This document shows, piece after piece, positions 18,101 to 26,458 of a stretch of 49,672 nucleotides of DNA. The notes beneath the pieces are model-generated. The model did not search any database, had not been told where the DNA came from, and saw nothing but the letters and a program-made list of their open reading frames with translations. The stretch's first letter is position 1. Each line of letters begins with the position of its first letter. The DNA is from Kiritimatiellia bacterium (GTDB lineage Bacteria > Verrucomicrobiota > Kiritimatiellia > RFP12 > UBA1067), in the NCBI GenBank assembly GCA_017563185.1, contig JAFXIL010000039.1, positions 1-49,672 of the forward strand, given 5' to 3'. The translations under genes were made by a program, and so were the position numbers.

Positions 18101-19760
18101 CTCCGCCGGGCGCTCGGCGACGCTGACTCTTGCTTCGCCCACGGGCGGACTCGTGCTTTCGAAGGCGCAGAGCAAGGTGACTGTGACTGCGGTGGCGGCG
18201 GACGGGCCTGAGTTCCAGAGCCCCGAGGCCTCCGAGATGCTCACGCAGTACGTGGCGTTCTCCAACGTGTACAGGCTCGCGAGCGCGCCAGCGGGGCGTG
18301 TGGCGTTCGCGAAGGTCTCCGGGACTCTGCCTTCCGGCCTGAGGGTGAGGTACAACGCGGCCGAGAACGCGATGGCGGTGTGGGGCGTGCCCACGAAGGC
18401 TGGAGAGTACACGGTGGTCTATCAGGCGAAGGACGGGAGCAAGGCCGGACTCGCGCAGAAGATCGACTTCAAGGTCGTCAGCCCCGTACAGGGCGACGGC
18501 GAGGCCGGCGTGGCGGCCAACGGATCCGTCGCCAAGGCTCGCTCGTTCACCGGCATTCCCGTGATCGATTCCGAAGGAAAGCGCCTTGCGGGACTTCTGA
18601 ACGTGACGATTCCCACGAAGGGCAGCGTCAGCGCCAAGTACAAGTGCGCGGCCGGGACGATCTCGTTCTCCGCGAAGAGCTGGGTGGACTTCGACGCCGC
18701 GACCGGCGCGCTCACGGCCGAGCCACTGACGCGCACGAAGGGCTACGCCATGACCGTGAGCGTGGCCGCGGACGGTTCGTTCGAGGCCACGCTGAAGGAT
18801 CCCGCCGGCGCTGCGCTTGCGGTGGCGCACGACGGCAACGTGTGGAGCAAGACGAATTCCGCCGAGGACTGGAAGGGCTACTACACCGTGTCGCTGCCGT
18901 TCGCGGGAGTGGTCTCCGAGGGCAGGGATGGGATTGCGCCGCGCGGCGCGGGCTACCTAACGCTCAAGATGAACACCAGGACCGCCTGGAACAAGGGCGA
19001 GGTTTCGTGGGCCGGAAAGCTTTCCAACGGCACGGCCGTATCCGGGAAGTCGCTTCTCGTGAAGGCCGAGGACGACTGCCAAGCGTATCTGCCGGTGTTC
19101 GCGAGGTCGTCGGTGGACGTGTTCTCCGCCTACGCGCGGATCAACGCGAAGGCCATGGAGAACAAGGACGAGGTCGGATGCCAGGCCGTGTTCGAGCATG
19201 AAGACGTCCATGCGGGCTGGACCCACACGGAAAGGTACGACGAGACCTCCTTCCAGGTCGATCTCGATGTGTTCGGCGGGCTCTACGACTCGTCCGAGGA
19301 CTTCGCCGCGACTTACGAGGTGTTCTACCCCGCCACATCTCCGGTCCTTGGGTTCGACCTCTCGGGACTTGGTGGCTGGGTGCTGGATAACGGCGTCGCC
19401 GGAGAGGTAGAGGACCTCTCGGCGGAGATCGGCACGAGCACGATAAAGATCGCCTCCGGCCAGACGAACGCGCAGAGGGCCACGCTCTCCTTCAACCGCT
19501 CCACCGGCATCGTGACTGGCTCGTTCAAGCTGCCCTACACCGATGCCAAGGGCGCGCAGAAGACCATTGCCGCAAAGTACGCGGGCGTGGTGCTGATAGG
19601 CTGGGGCGAAGGATGCGGATGCGGTCCCGAGCAGGTCGAAACGGTGCTGCCGTTCGTCAACGGCTCGTTCTTCTTCTCCGACAAGGTCAAGTCCGGCACG
19701 AGGAGCGTGACGGCCAAGCGCGGCGGATGGATGCTGGTGGGCGCCGGAGTGCAGGACTAG
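15139..19760 (+). CDS. Giant secreted protein with two thioredoxin-like domains, Calx-beta and Ig-like domains (frameshifted)
   Basis: Read as one gene of about 1540 residues. The first frame (15139-15606) gives a signal peptide and a thioredoxin-like domain with a CIHCWYCDVC motif (Cys89, 92, 95, 98). The frame then shifts by -1 at the CCC of ATGCCCTC near 15604-15606, giving PYMP-LWWKKNG and continuing to 19760. Next come a second thioredoxin-like domain with SLWCHDC (Cys377, Cys380), a PPC/beta region, a Calx-beta domain (about 790-910), an Ig-like He_PIG segment (about 1040-1115), and a C-terminal module (about 1137-1535) shared with the next gene. A single missing C explains the break, so sequencing error, real mutation or slippage are all possible. 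It is the second gene of a compact operon. The function is probably surface redox or adhesive. Confidence 0.75.
15601..15612 (+). other. Frameshift site within the thioredoxin-fold gene
   Basis: The upstream frame would run to a stop at 15628-15630 (…SGGRRTA). Adding one C to the CCC run restores M-P-L-W-W-K-K-N-G and joins the open frame that continues for 4.1 kb. The upstream frame ends the thioredoxin domain abruptly, and the downstream frame supplies its missing end. Confidence 0.8.
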
Positions 19761-19788
19761 CGGACTGGCCGAGGAGGGGGGATAATAG

Positions 19789-22700
19789 ATGGTGATGCGT
19801 TATTTCCGAATGCTGGCGTTCGCGCTGGCTACGCTCGGGGCGTTTATCGCGATGGCAAAGGGTGGCGGCGAATCCGGCGCCGCCTCCCTGAAGGGTTCGC
19901 AGACGGTGGTGCTGGTGAACGAGAAGGACGAGGACGGCGAGCGCACGGACATCGGCGCATACTACTTCAAGCTCACGCTGAAGCGCTACGCCTCGTATTC
20001 CGTGTGGATAAACACCAACAACCTCGAGGACGTCTCGCTCGAGGTCTATACGAACGACGAGGACGCCGGCGCGGACTTCGACGTGGACACTTCTAACGAC
20101 GGAACACTCTATGCCCGCATCGGCTCTGAAGACTGGGACGAGGAGGATCCTTCGTCGGTGACGTTCTACGTCTATGTGACCGGCAACGTCGGCGATCGCG
20201 TGACGGTGAAATCGTCGGCCGGATACATGAACTTCGAGCCGAAGGGCTCGCCGGACAACATCGCGGCCATATCCTTCGACGAGAGGGAGAGGCGGCTTTC
20301 GACGCTTTTTGTCGATGACGAATACTGGATGAGCGCATACATGAGGCAGGGGCGGATGTACCGCGTGCAGACGACGGGCGGCACTCCTGACGAGCCGATA
20401 TCGTTCGAGATCGACGGGAAGACCGTATCCTCCCGCGACGAAGACATCGCCGAAGACGAGGACGACGACATCAAGGACTTTATTGTCATAGACGACCCGA
20501 GATATGCGGACGACACGAACAACGTGGCGGTGGTCGTATCCCCCGGCGAGACCAAGGCCTATACGTTCCTGCTCTCAGGCGGCACCAATGCGAACTTCTC
20601 GCTCACATACCAGCTGCTCAAGGCGCGCACGCCGGCGGACCACAAGCCGAAGCCGCTGGACGCGTCCAACGGTTTCCAGGCCACGTTCGTGCCGGGGCGG
20701 CAGATTGCGAACTGGGACTACGGCGACCTCGTGATAGATGACAATCTCTTCTCCGTCGCCCTCGCCAAGGGCCAGCGGTGCGCGTTCGAGACGTCCGGAT
20801 CGACGACGAATCTGATGATTGCCGTGTATGACGCCAAGGGCAACATTCTTTCGGAAAACACGTCGCTTGACGGCGAAAGCCTGGACGTGCGCGCCGTCTT
20901 GGAGGCTCCGTCCGCCGGCACGTACTACGTAGGCGTGTGCAACTCGGATCTTGCGCCGTACTCTGAGGTGACGGGCGGAAAGGTGACGCTTTTCATGTAT
21001 TCCGCTGCCACTCAGGACGGTGACCCCGACGAATGGGATGCCTTCGACGACACAACCGAAGGCGCCTCGGGACTGGAGGTGGCGCCCGGCACCTCGGAGT
21101 CGCTTCCGCTCTCCGCCGGAGCGACCCACGGGCCGCATCGTCTCTCGGCGACGGACTGGGCGGATAATTTCGTCGTAGCCGCGCGCAAGGGCGTGGTTTA
21201 CCGTGTGGGGCTGGAGTTCGCGGATCCGGAGGAGGCTTCCGGCCTTCCGCTGAACGTGGAGGTGTTCACGCTTTCCGGCAAAAGGGAGGTGCCGTTCGAC
21301 TCAAAGGAGATAACTCCGGGCGAGGACGCCTATATGGAGTTCATGGCCACGGTCCATGTGCCGATCTACGTCCGGGTCTCGGTGGCCGACGGCGCGGGGC
21401 TCGACTATCCCGCGTACAACGTGCGTGCCGTGGCGTATTCGCAGGCGGGGGACGCGCTTGGAGTGCTGACGGTGAATACTCCGGGGGCGAAGTCGGCCAC
21501 ATGGTCGCTCGACAGGGAGGTCGTCAAGTACCCTGCGGGGTCGTCCGTGCTGGTGAGCGGAACGCACACCGTGAAGCCGTCTGCCGTCTCGGGCTACAAG
21601 GCGGCAGTGGCGTCCACCAACGTGACGGTTGCGGCCGGGACTGCGCCGACCGTGGTGGAGATCGTGTACTCCGACACGTTCGACCCCAAAGACGACGCCG
21701 CTGCCGGCGCAACGGCGCTTTCTCTCAAGAACGCCGAGACCGACTACGCAAAGCGCACGCTCTGGCAGGGCGATCCCGGGGACAATTTCTCGATTGCCGG
21801 AACGGACGGACACTACTACGATCTCGCCTTGAAGAACGTGGAGGGCGACAACGTGATTTTCTCGATCACGAACGCCGAAAACGGCGTGATGGCCGAGAAC
21901 GTGGCGTCGGTACGCCAGCTCACGCTGCCGAAGACGAAGAGCAAGTACATCCTCACCGTGAAGAACAGCGACGGCGCGACGGCGTTCGGCGGCTACACGC
22001 TTTCCGGAAAGTTCGCCAATGTGGGGGCGATCAGGTTCGCGTCACAGGCGTTGAAGGTGAAGGAAGACGCCGCAGGCGTGACGTTCACGGTGAACCGCGG
22101 GGCGAAGGACGGCAGAGTGCGCGTGAGGTACGGCACCGTGGCCGGAACGGCGAAGCCCGGCGAGGACTATGTAGCCCAGAGCGGAGAGCTGGAGTGGGCG
22201 GACGGCGACAACAAGGCCAAGAAGATCGTCGTGAACCTTATTCCCGATCTCGTCCCGGTTTACGAGGGTGACAAGACATTCTCCATGCGCCTTGAGCCGA
22301 TAGAGGCGGAAAATCTGGCGGTGGACGAATATCCGGCCTCCGTAGCAGACGGCGGCGAGTGCGTCGTGACGCTGCAGGAGACGGCGAAGGCCGGGACGAC
22401 GGCCGACGACGCGTACGCGAAGGTTCGGCCCAAGGCGGCGACGACGAAGACCGAGGACGTGCCGATCGAGAGCGGCACGTTCTACGGAGTGCTGAAGGAG
22501 GATGGGTCAGTGCTGACAAACGGCCTTCCCAGGCTTGCCGCCGTGACGTTCACGGCGTCTGCCGCCACAGAGTCCAGACCTGCCAAGCTCTCCGCAAAGG
22601 TGGCCATCGCCGGCAAGACGTATACGTTCTCGGGCAATGGCTGGGATGACGGCGACGGCGAGAAGACGAAGACGCTCGAGCTTGCGCAGCGTGTGAACAA

Positions 22701-23898
22701 GTTCGACGAGGAGACCGGCAAGTCCACCGCCGTTATGGTGACGAACACGCTCGTCGTCGCCGTGGCGGCTGGATCCACCGCCGACAGCGGAGCCTGGCTG
22801 AAGGCGGGCGGCGAAGTGGAGCTCGTGATGAACGTGCCGGACGCGAACAACAAGGGGCATCAGGAGGAGGTGCTGTATCGCGGGGATATCTACAGGAACA
22901 ACGCAAAGATACAGGAATACCTGAATGTCGCGACGAACTTCACCGGGTACTACACGGCGGCGCTCGTGCCGGATACGACTGTAGGGGACGGTGTTCCGGC
23001 GGGGAATGGATATCTCACGCTGACCATTGACGGCAAGGGGACGGCGAAGGCCGCGGGAATGTTGGCGGATGGTTCGACGAAGCCGTCGATTTCGGCTGCA
23101 GCGTGCGCAATCGTGGAGGATGCGGAGTCATCCAGCGGATATTCGATGATGGTGCCGCTTTTCCTCGCGAAATCGCCATTCTGCTTCGGCGGCGTCGTGC
23201 GCCTGTATGCGGACGCGGAGGGGACGGTCGTTGTGGATTCCTCGGCAGCCCTCGTGTGGAACAACGACAACAAGGCGCTGACGTACGACAACGAAAACGG
23301 CTACCAGATCGAGCTTGCGCCGGTGGGCGGGTGGTACGACAAAGTGATAAACCTCCAGAGGCACTACCTTGACAGGGCGTTCAGCATTGAGACGGCGGAG
23401 GCGGATGAATTGCCGGCTGAACTGCTGGCGGACGGGTATGGTTTCGTTTACGGGACGGGCCCGAACGAGATGGAAGTGGATCTTGCGGGCAACGTATTTT
23501 CGGTGGAGAAGCAGAGTCTGACCAAGAACGGCAGAATCTACGACCTTGAAAACAGCGTGAACCCAAGCGGTCTGCAGTTCAAGTTCACGCGCGCAACCGG
23601 CATCTTCACGGGGTCTTTCGCCATATGGAGCGAGAGCGCCGACGGGTCGGCGCAGAAGCAGATCGGCCGCGTCAAGGCGAACGGGGTGATGATGCTCGCT
23701 AGAGACCCCTATTCGCCGATTGCGACAGATGTGGCCGCCGCTGGTTTCTTCGTGCAGCAGACGACTGTTGTGGATGAAGATCCCGATACCGGGAAAAAAC
23801 GTAATCGTAAATGGACATTTTCGGCTCCATTTAACTTGATTGGCGTAGATTTGGGGGATGTTGACTGGTGGGCGGACGACTGGGGCGAGAGTGATTGA
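19789..23898 (+). CDS. Giant secreted Calx-beta protein, paralogous at its C-terminus to the preceding gene
   Basis: A 1369-residue protein with signal sequence MVMRYFRMLAFALATLGAFIAMA. Beta-sandwich regions resembling pre-peptidase C-terminal (PPC) domains lie around residues 40-140 and 305-385. A clear Calx-beta domain follows at about 744-850, with the VRVRYGTVAGTAKPGEDY signature. The last ~420 residues (about 890-1310) match the C-terminus of the preceding gene: SAK...G.W, GYYT...G.GYLTL, PVF/PLF, F.R.TGI.TGSF and GV. Calx-beta and PPC domains bind Ca or shape adhesins. The start at 19789 follows GAGGAGG (19771-19777); an in-frame ATG at 19795 is an alternative. It ends the operon starting at 13956 or continues to 23977. 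No anchor is visible. Confidence 0.8.
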   Translation: MVMRYFRMLAFALATLGAFIAMAKGGGESGAASLKGSQTVVLVNEKDEDGERTDIGAYYFKLTLKRYASYSVWINTNNLEDVSLEVYTNDEDAGADFDVDTSNDGTLYARIGSEDWDEEDPSSVTFYVYVTGNVGDRVTVKSSAGYMNFEPKGSPDNIAAISFDERERRLSTLFVDDEYWMSAYMRQGRMYRVQTTGGTPDEPISFEIDGKTVSSRDEDIAEDEDDDIKDFIVIDDPRYADDTNNVAVVVSPGETKAYTFLLSGGTNANFSLTYQLLKARTPADHKPKPLDASNGFQATFVPGRQIANWDYGDLVIDDNLFSVALAKGQRCAFETSGSTTNLMIAVYDAKGNILSENTSLDGESLDVRAVLEAPSAGTYYVGVCNSDLAPYSEVTGGKVTLFMYSAATQDGDPDEWDAFDDTTEGASGLEVAPGTSESLPLSAGATHGPHRLSATDWADNFVVAARKGVVYRVGLEFADPEEASGLPLNVEVFTLSGKREVPFDSKEITPGEDAYMEFMATVHVPIYVRVSVADGAGLDYPAYNVRAVAYSQAGDALGVLTVNTPGAKSATWSLDREVVKYPAGSSVLVSGTHTVKPSAVSGYKAAVASTNVTVAAGTAPTVVEIVYSDTFDPKDDAAAGATALSLKNAETDYAKRTLWQGDPGDNFSIAGTDGHYYDLALKNVEGDNVIFSITNAENGVMAENVASVRQLTLPKTKSKYILTVKNSDGATAFGGYTLSGKFANVGAIRFASQALKVKEDAAGVTFTVNRGAKDGRVRVRYGTVAGTAKPGEDYVAQSGELEWADGDNKAKKIVVNLIPDLVPVYEGDKTFSMRLEPIEAENLAVDEYPASVADGGECVVTLQETAKAGTTADDAYAKVRPKAATTKTEDVPIESGTFYGVLKEDGSVLTNGLPRLAAVTFTASAATESRPAKLSAKVAIAGKTYTFSGNGWDDGDGEKTKTLELAQRVNKFDEETGKSTAVMVTNTLVVAVAAGSTADSGAWLKAGGEVELVMNVPDANNKGHQEEVLYRGDIYRNNAKIQEYLNVATNFTGYYTAALVPDTTVGDGVPAGNGYLTLTIDGKGTAKAAGMLADGSTKPSISAAACAIVEDAESSSGYSMMVPLFLAKSPFCFGGVVRLYADAEGTVVVDSSAALVWNNDNKALTYDNENGYQIELAPVGGWYDKVINLQRHYLDRAFSIETAEADELPAELLADGYGFVYGTGPNEMEVDLAGNVFSVEKQSLTKNGRIYDLENSVNPSGLQFKFTRATGIFTGSFAIWSESADGSAQKQIGRVKANGVMMLARDPYSPIATDVAAAGFFVQQTTVVDEDPDTGKKRNRKWTFSAPFNLIGVDLGDVDWWADDWGESD

Positions 23899-23976
23899 AA
23901 AAAATAATGAATTTTTTTGTCATCCACCGCCAGTCTTCGCATATCTTAACATTGAAGAGTAGTTTCTAAGGACGTC

Positions 23977-24864
23977 ATGTCTATGTTGAAGCAAAAGAAA
24001 TTTCTAGTTGCATCTCTTGCGGTCACGCTGGTTGTCGGCGTGGCAGGGGTTGTTTACATGATTACTCCGTCCGCATCTGAGAATCTGGAGGAGCCGGTAA
24101 AACAGACCGTTGAGGCCACAAAGCACCAGAAGCGTCCGCGCAGAGCCAGAAAGTCGCTTCGTGTGGCGAAAGACGTGGAGACGGCGGAGAGGATAGAGAT
24201 GCCGGCTCGCACGGGGGTGAAGTTCAACTTCGATGCGGAGGAGGAGGCCAAGCTCACGGAGGAGCAGAGGAAGCTTCTGGCGGAACTTCGTGCGGCGCTG
24301 GACGATGAGCAGCTGAAGCGCGTTCGTGCGGTTTCCGACAAGATTCAGGCCATGGGCCTTGACAATGTGCCGCCGTTCCTCCAGAAGGAGGTACTCGACG
24401 CGCTGGGCTGGTTCGACTCGAAGACCATGCCCGAACTGCTGGGCTATCTAGGCAGTCCAGACGACGAAGTGCGCGAGTCCGCCGCCGAGGAGCTTCTTTC
24501 CGCGCTTGACGACGAGTCGCTTGGCGACAGGGCCATCAAGGAGAGTGTCGTGAGCCTTGCGAAGGTGCTTACTGACGAAGACATGCTTGAGGATCTCTTT
24601 GCCTATTTCGACCAGGTGCGCAATTCCGTGGCCGTGGATGGATTCAAGGCGATAATGGCTTCAGGCTCCGCGAAGGCCAAGGAGATGTTGTTGGATGCCA
24701 TTGCGGACTTCACCGACGCCGAAGGCATCGTCACGCAGCAGAAGCTCGACGAATGGCTGCAGGCGAATCCTGACGGCGATGACGACGATAACTTCTACGG
24801 CGGCGACGATGGATTCGACGACACCGTTGATGGCGACGACGACGATGACGACAACCAAGGTTGA
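23977..24864 (+). CDS. Membrane-anchored HEAT-like protein with an acidic C-terminal tail
   Basis: A 295-residue protein with one N-terminal membrane segment (FLVASLAVTLVVGVAGVVYM) preceded by Lys, so it is probably a single-pass protein with the rest outside the cytoplasm. A basic linker (KHQKRPRRARK) and a Glu/Leu helical region follow. Then come short helical repeats like HEAT repeats (LLGYLGSPDDEVRESAAEELL). The last ~30 residues are almost all Asp and Gly (DGDDDDNFYGGDDGFDD...), a possible Ca-binding or electrostatic tail. It lies 78 nt after the giant Calx-beta gene and could belong to that operon or use its own weak promoter (TTGTCA at 23917-23922). The transcript ends at the 24890 terminator. 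Function unknown. Confidence 0.75.
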   Translation: MSMLKQKKFLVASLAVTLVVGVAGVVYMITPSASENLEEPVKQTVEATKHQKRPRRARKSLRVAKDVETAERIEMPARTGVKFNFDAEEEAKLTEEQRKLLAELRAALDDEQLKRVRAVSDKIQAMGLDNVPPFLQKEVLDALGWFDSKTMPELLGYLGSPDDEVRESAAEELLSALDDESLGDRAIKESVVSLAKVLTDEDMLEDLFAYFDQVRNSVAVDGFKAIMASGSAKAKEMLLDAIADFTDAEGIVTQQKLDEWLQANPDGDDDDNFYGGDDGFDDTVDGDDDDDDNQG

Positions 24865-24889
24865 GTTTCGCATCGTGCATAAATCAGGC

Positions 24890-24922
24890 AAGGCCACGCG
24901 TTTCGCGTGGCCTTCTTTTTTT
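24890..24922 (+). terminator. Intrinsic terminator after the acidic-tail protein gene
   Basis: AAGGCCACGCG (24890-24900) pairs perfectly with CGCGTGGCCTT (24904-24914) around TTT, followed by CTTTTTTT. A textbook rho-independent terminator closing the 13956-24864 region. Confidence 0.95.
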
Positions 24923-25038
24923 GTCTCGTGTAACAGGCGTGTAATAACTTTTCCTCCGAGATGTGCTTTAATGTCTTCCGCCCGCAGGATCTGGCGCCAT
25001 GGTGGCGTCTGGCCGAGCGCGGGCGGAAAGGCGTGTGC

Positions 25039-25479
25039 ATGGAAGAAGTGGAGACTGTTGGGCAGAAGGAGGTTGGCGAGGCGAACAGGAGGCGCGGCGC
25101 ATGGGGAGAAAACGTGGCGGCGCGCTATCTTAGGGCTCGCGGGTGGCGGATCATGGCGCGCAATGTGCGTCCGTGCAGGAGCGACCGCCGATGCGAGATC
25201 GACATCATAGCGCGCACGCCCGATGGCGGAGTTGTGTTTGTGGAGGTGAAGACGCATTTGCGCCGCAGCACTTGGGCGGGGCGCCTCACGCGGATAGACG
25301 CGCGCAAGAGGCGCAATCTGCTCAGGGCCTGCGCCAACTGGGTGATGCGGCACAAGTGGCATGGCAACTTCCGCTTCGACGTGGTTCAGGTTTACGGCGC
25401 CGAGAACAGTCCTTCGGCGCCCGAGATCGACCACGTCGAGAACGTGCGCATGTTCCCGCCCAAATGGCGCTTCTGGTGA
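25039..25479 (+). CDS. yraN: YraN family (UPF0102) putative endonuclease
   Basis: A 146-residue cytoplasmic protein. The UPF0102 pattern is present: RRGAWGENVAARYLRARGWRIMARNVR, then EIDIIARTPDGGVVFVEVKTH and a conserved R-x-x-K-R-x-N-L-L helix. EIDII...FVEVK is the PD-(D/E)XK nuclease core. The family is widespread but of undefined physiological role; Holliday-junction-related function has been proposed. I start at 25039 because GGAAAGG lies 8-14 nt upstream; an in-frame ATG at 24961 would add 26 residues not typical for the family. It stands downstream of a terminator, so it has its own promoter, not obvious to me. The stop is 260 nt from the next gene. Confidence 0.85.
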   Translation: MEEVETVGQKEVGEANRRRGAWGENVAARYLRARGWRIMARNVRPCRSDRRCEIDIIARTPDGGVVFVEVKTHLRRSTWAGRLTRIDARKRRNLLRACANWVMRHKWHGNFRFDVVQVYGAENSPSAPEIDHVENVRMFPPKWRFW

Positions 25480-25739
25480 CCGTGCTATGCAAGTGCGTCA
25501 TGATGTCTGGCGCTGGCGCGCGACCACCGAAGCCGTGCGTGACGGCAATCGCTGACGCGATCCATCGCGTCGAGACGGCGCATGACCTCGAGGCTGTCGC
25601 CTCGGCCAGCGCCGCCTCGCCGCGATGCGCCTTCGGCTTGCCGTCCCGCACGGACGCGGACGCGGCCTTCGGCCGACACAGAAGGGCGCAGAATCGTAGT
25701 TGTCCATAGAACTTGCGTTTAAGAGGATATGCTTTTCAC
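25480..25739. other. Noncoding hairpin-rich left flank of the GxxExxY gene
   Basis: No gene is visible. The stretch holds several perfect short palindromes: GACGCGAT/ATCGCGTC (25554-25571), CGGCC-TTC-GGCCG near 25670-25683, and a CCTCGGCC...GCCTCG group. It begins with CGCGCGACCACCGAAGCCG (25517-25535), which recurs inverted (17 of 19 matches) after the next gene at 26334-26352. Confidence 0.6.
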
Positions 25740-26352
25740 ATGAACTCCATTCTCATTTACGAAGAAGAGGCTTACGCCATCCGCGGTGCAATATTCGAAG
25801 TCTACAAGGAGATGAAGAACGGCTATCGCGAAGAGGTGTATCAGCAGTGTCTAGAACTGGAACTATCGGCAAGGGGCATAGCATTCCAGTCAAAGCCTGA
25901 ACTACATGTCATCTACAAGGGCACGCCTATTGAGAAGACATATATCCCCGACCTTGTATGCTACGGCAAGATAATCGTAGAGCTGAAGACCGTAACCACT
26001 CTCGCCGACGAACACCGAGCGCAACTTCTAAACTATCTACGGCTTACGAAGATGCGTCTCGGCCTGTTGGTGAACTTTGCGTCATATCCCAAGGTGGTAA
26101 TCGAACGCTGGGTTCTCGGCCCGAATAACCGCGACAATCTAGAATACCTCGCGAAGCCCCAGTAGGTCAGCAATTCCGTGCAATTCCGTGTCCCGCAAAG
26201 CGGGCTTCCGTATCCGGACGCAGGGCGAAACCCGCAGGGTTGCGGCATGGCGCGGCACGGGCGGCGAGGCGAAGCCTCAGGCCGGCACGTGCAGCGCCGG
26301 CCGCAAATCGCCGCAGGCGATTCGCCATGCGTCCGGCTTCAGTGGTTGCGCG
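25517..26352. mobile_element. Inverted-repeat-bounded cassette carrying the GxxExxY gene
   Basis: Imperfect 19-bp terminal inverted repeats (25517-25535 and 26334-26352, 17 matches) enclose hairpin-rich noncoding DNA and the single GxxExxY gene, whose base composition is lower in GC than its neighbours. There is no transposase, so it would be a non-autonomous element. Short repeats could arise by chance in palindromic GC-rich DNA, so the boundaries are tentative. Confidence 0.4.
25740..26165 (+). CDS. GxxExxY family protein (PD-(D/E)XK nuclease-like)
   Basis: A 141-residue protein with the signature GYREEVY (G-x-x-E-x-x-Y) after AIRGAIFEVYKEM. A nuclease-like core follows, PDLVCYGKIIVELKTV, with the QLLNYLRLTKMRLGLLVNF helix typical of the family. 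The conserved Asp and ELK fit a PD-(D/E)XK fold. The family is small, widespread in environmental genomes and of unknown role. Codons are less GC-rich than in surrounding genes. Start at ATG 25740; a TTG at 25713 in frame is an alternative, and no strong ribosome site supports either. It sits in a hairpin-rich, inverted-repeat-bounded segment. Confidence 0.85.
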   Translation: MNSILIYEEEAYAIRGAIFEVYKEMKNGYREEVYQQCLELELSARGIAFQSKPELHVIYKGTPIEKTYIPDLVCYGKIIVELKTVTTLADEHRAQLLNYLRLTKMRLGLLVNFASYPKVVIERWVLGPNNRDNLEYLAKPQ

Positions 26353-26388
26353 TAAGCGCCCCGCAGCGCGGCGCGTTTGCTTATGCAT
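26166..26388. other. Noncoding right flank with a chain of 3-nt-loop hairpins
   Basis: No gene is visible. Perfect short hairpins follow one another: AACCC-GCA-GGGTT, GAGGC-GAA-GCCTC, GGCCGGC...GCCGGCC and ATCGCC-GCA-GGCGAT. The last arm of the cassette's inverted repeat ends at 26352. Confidence 0.6.
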
Positions 26389-26418
26389 TTGCACTTCTGG
26401 AGGCAAATGTGATATACT
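26389..26418 (+). promoter_or_regulatory. Candidate promoter of the propeller-nfo-glycosidase operon
   Basis: TTGCAC (26389-26394), 18-bp spacer, TATACT (26413-26418). Transcription would begin near 26425, with an AAAGAAAGG ribosome site before the ATG at 26459. Confidence 0.6.
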
Positions 26419-26458
26419 TACCTGCAATTGCAACGGCGAGAAAAAGAAAGGCATTGAA

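Noticed and set aside
16620-18830. Long antisense open frame opposite the thioredoxin-fold gene
   Set aside because: Composition-driven artefact without domains or start signal.
25480-26400. Insertion sequence
   Set aside because: No transposase; only weak inverted repeats. Recorded as a tentative non-autonomous cassette instead.
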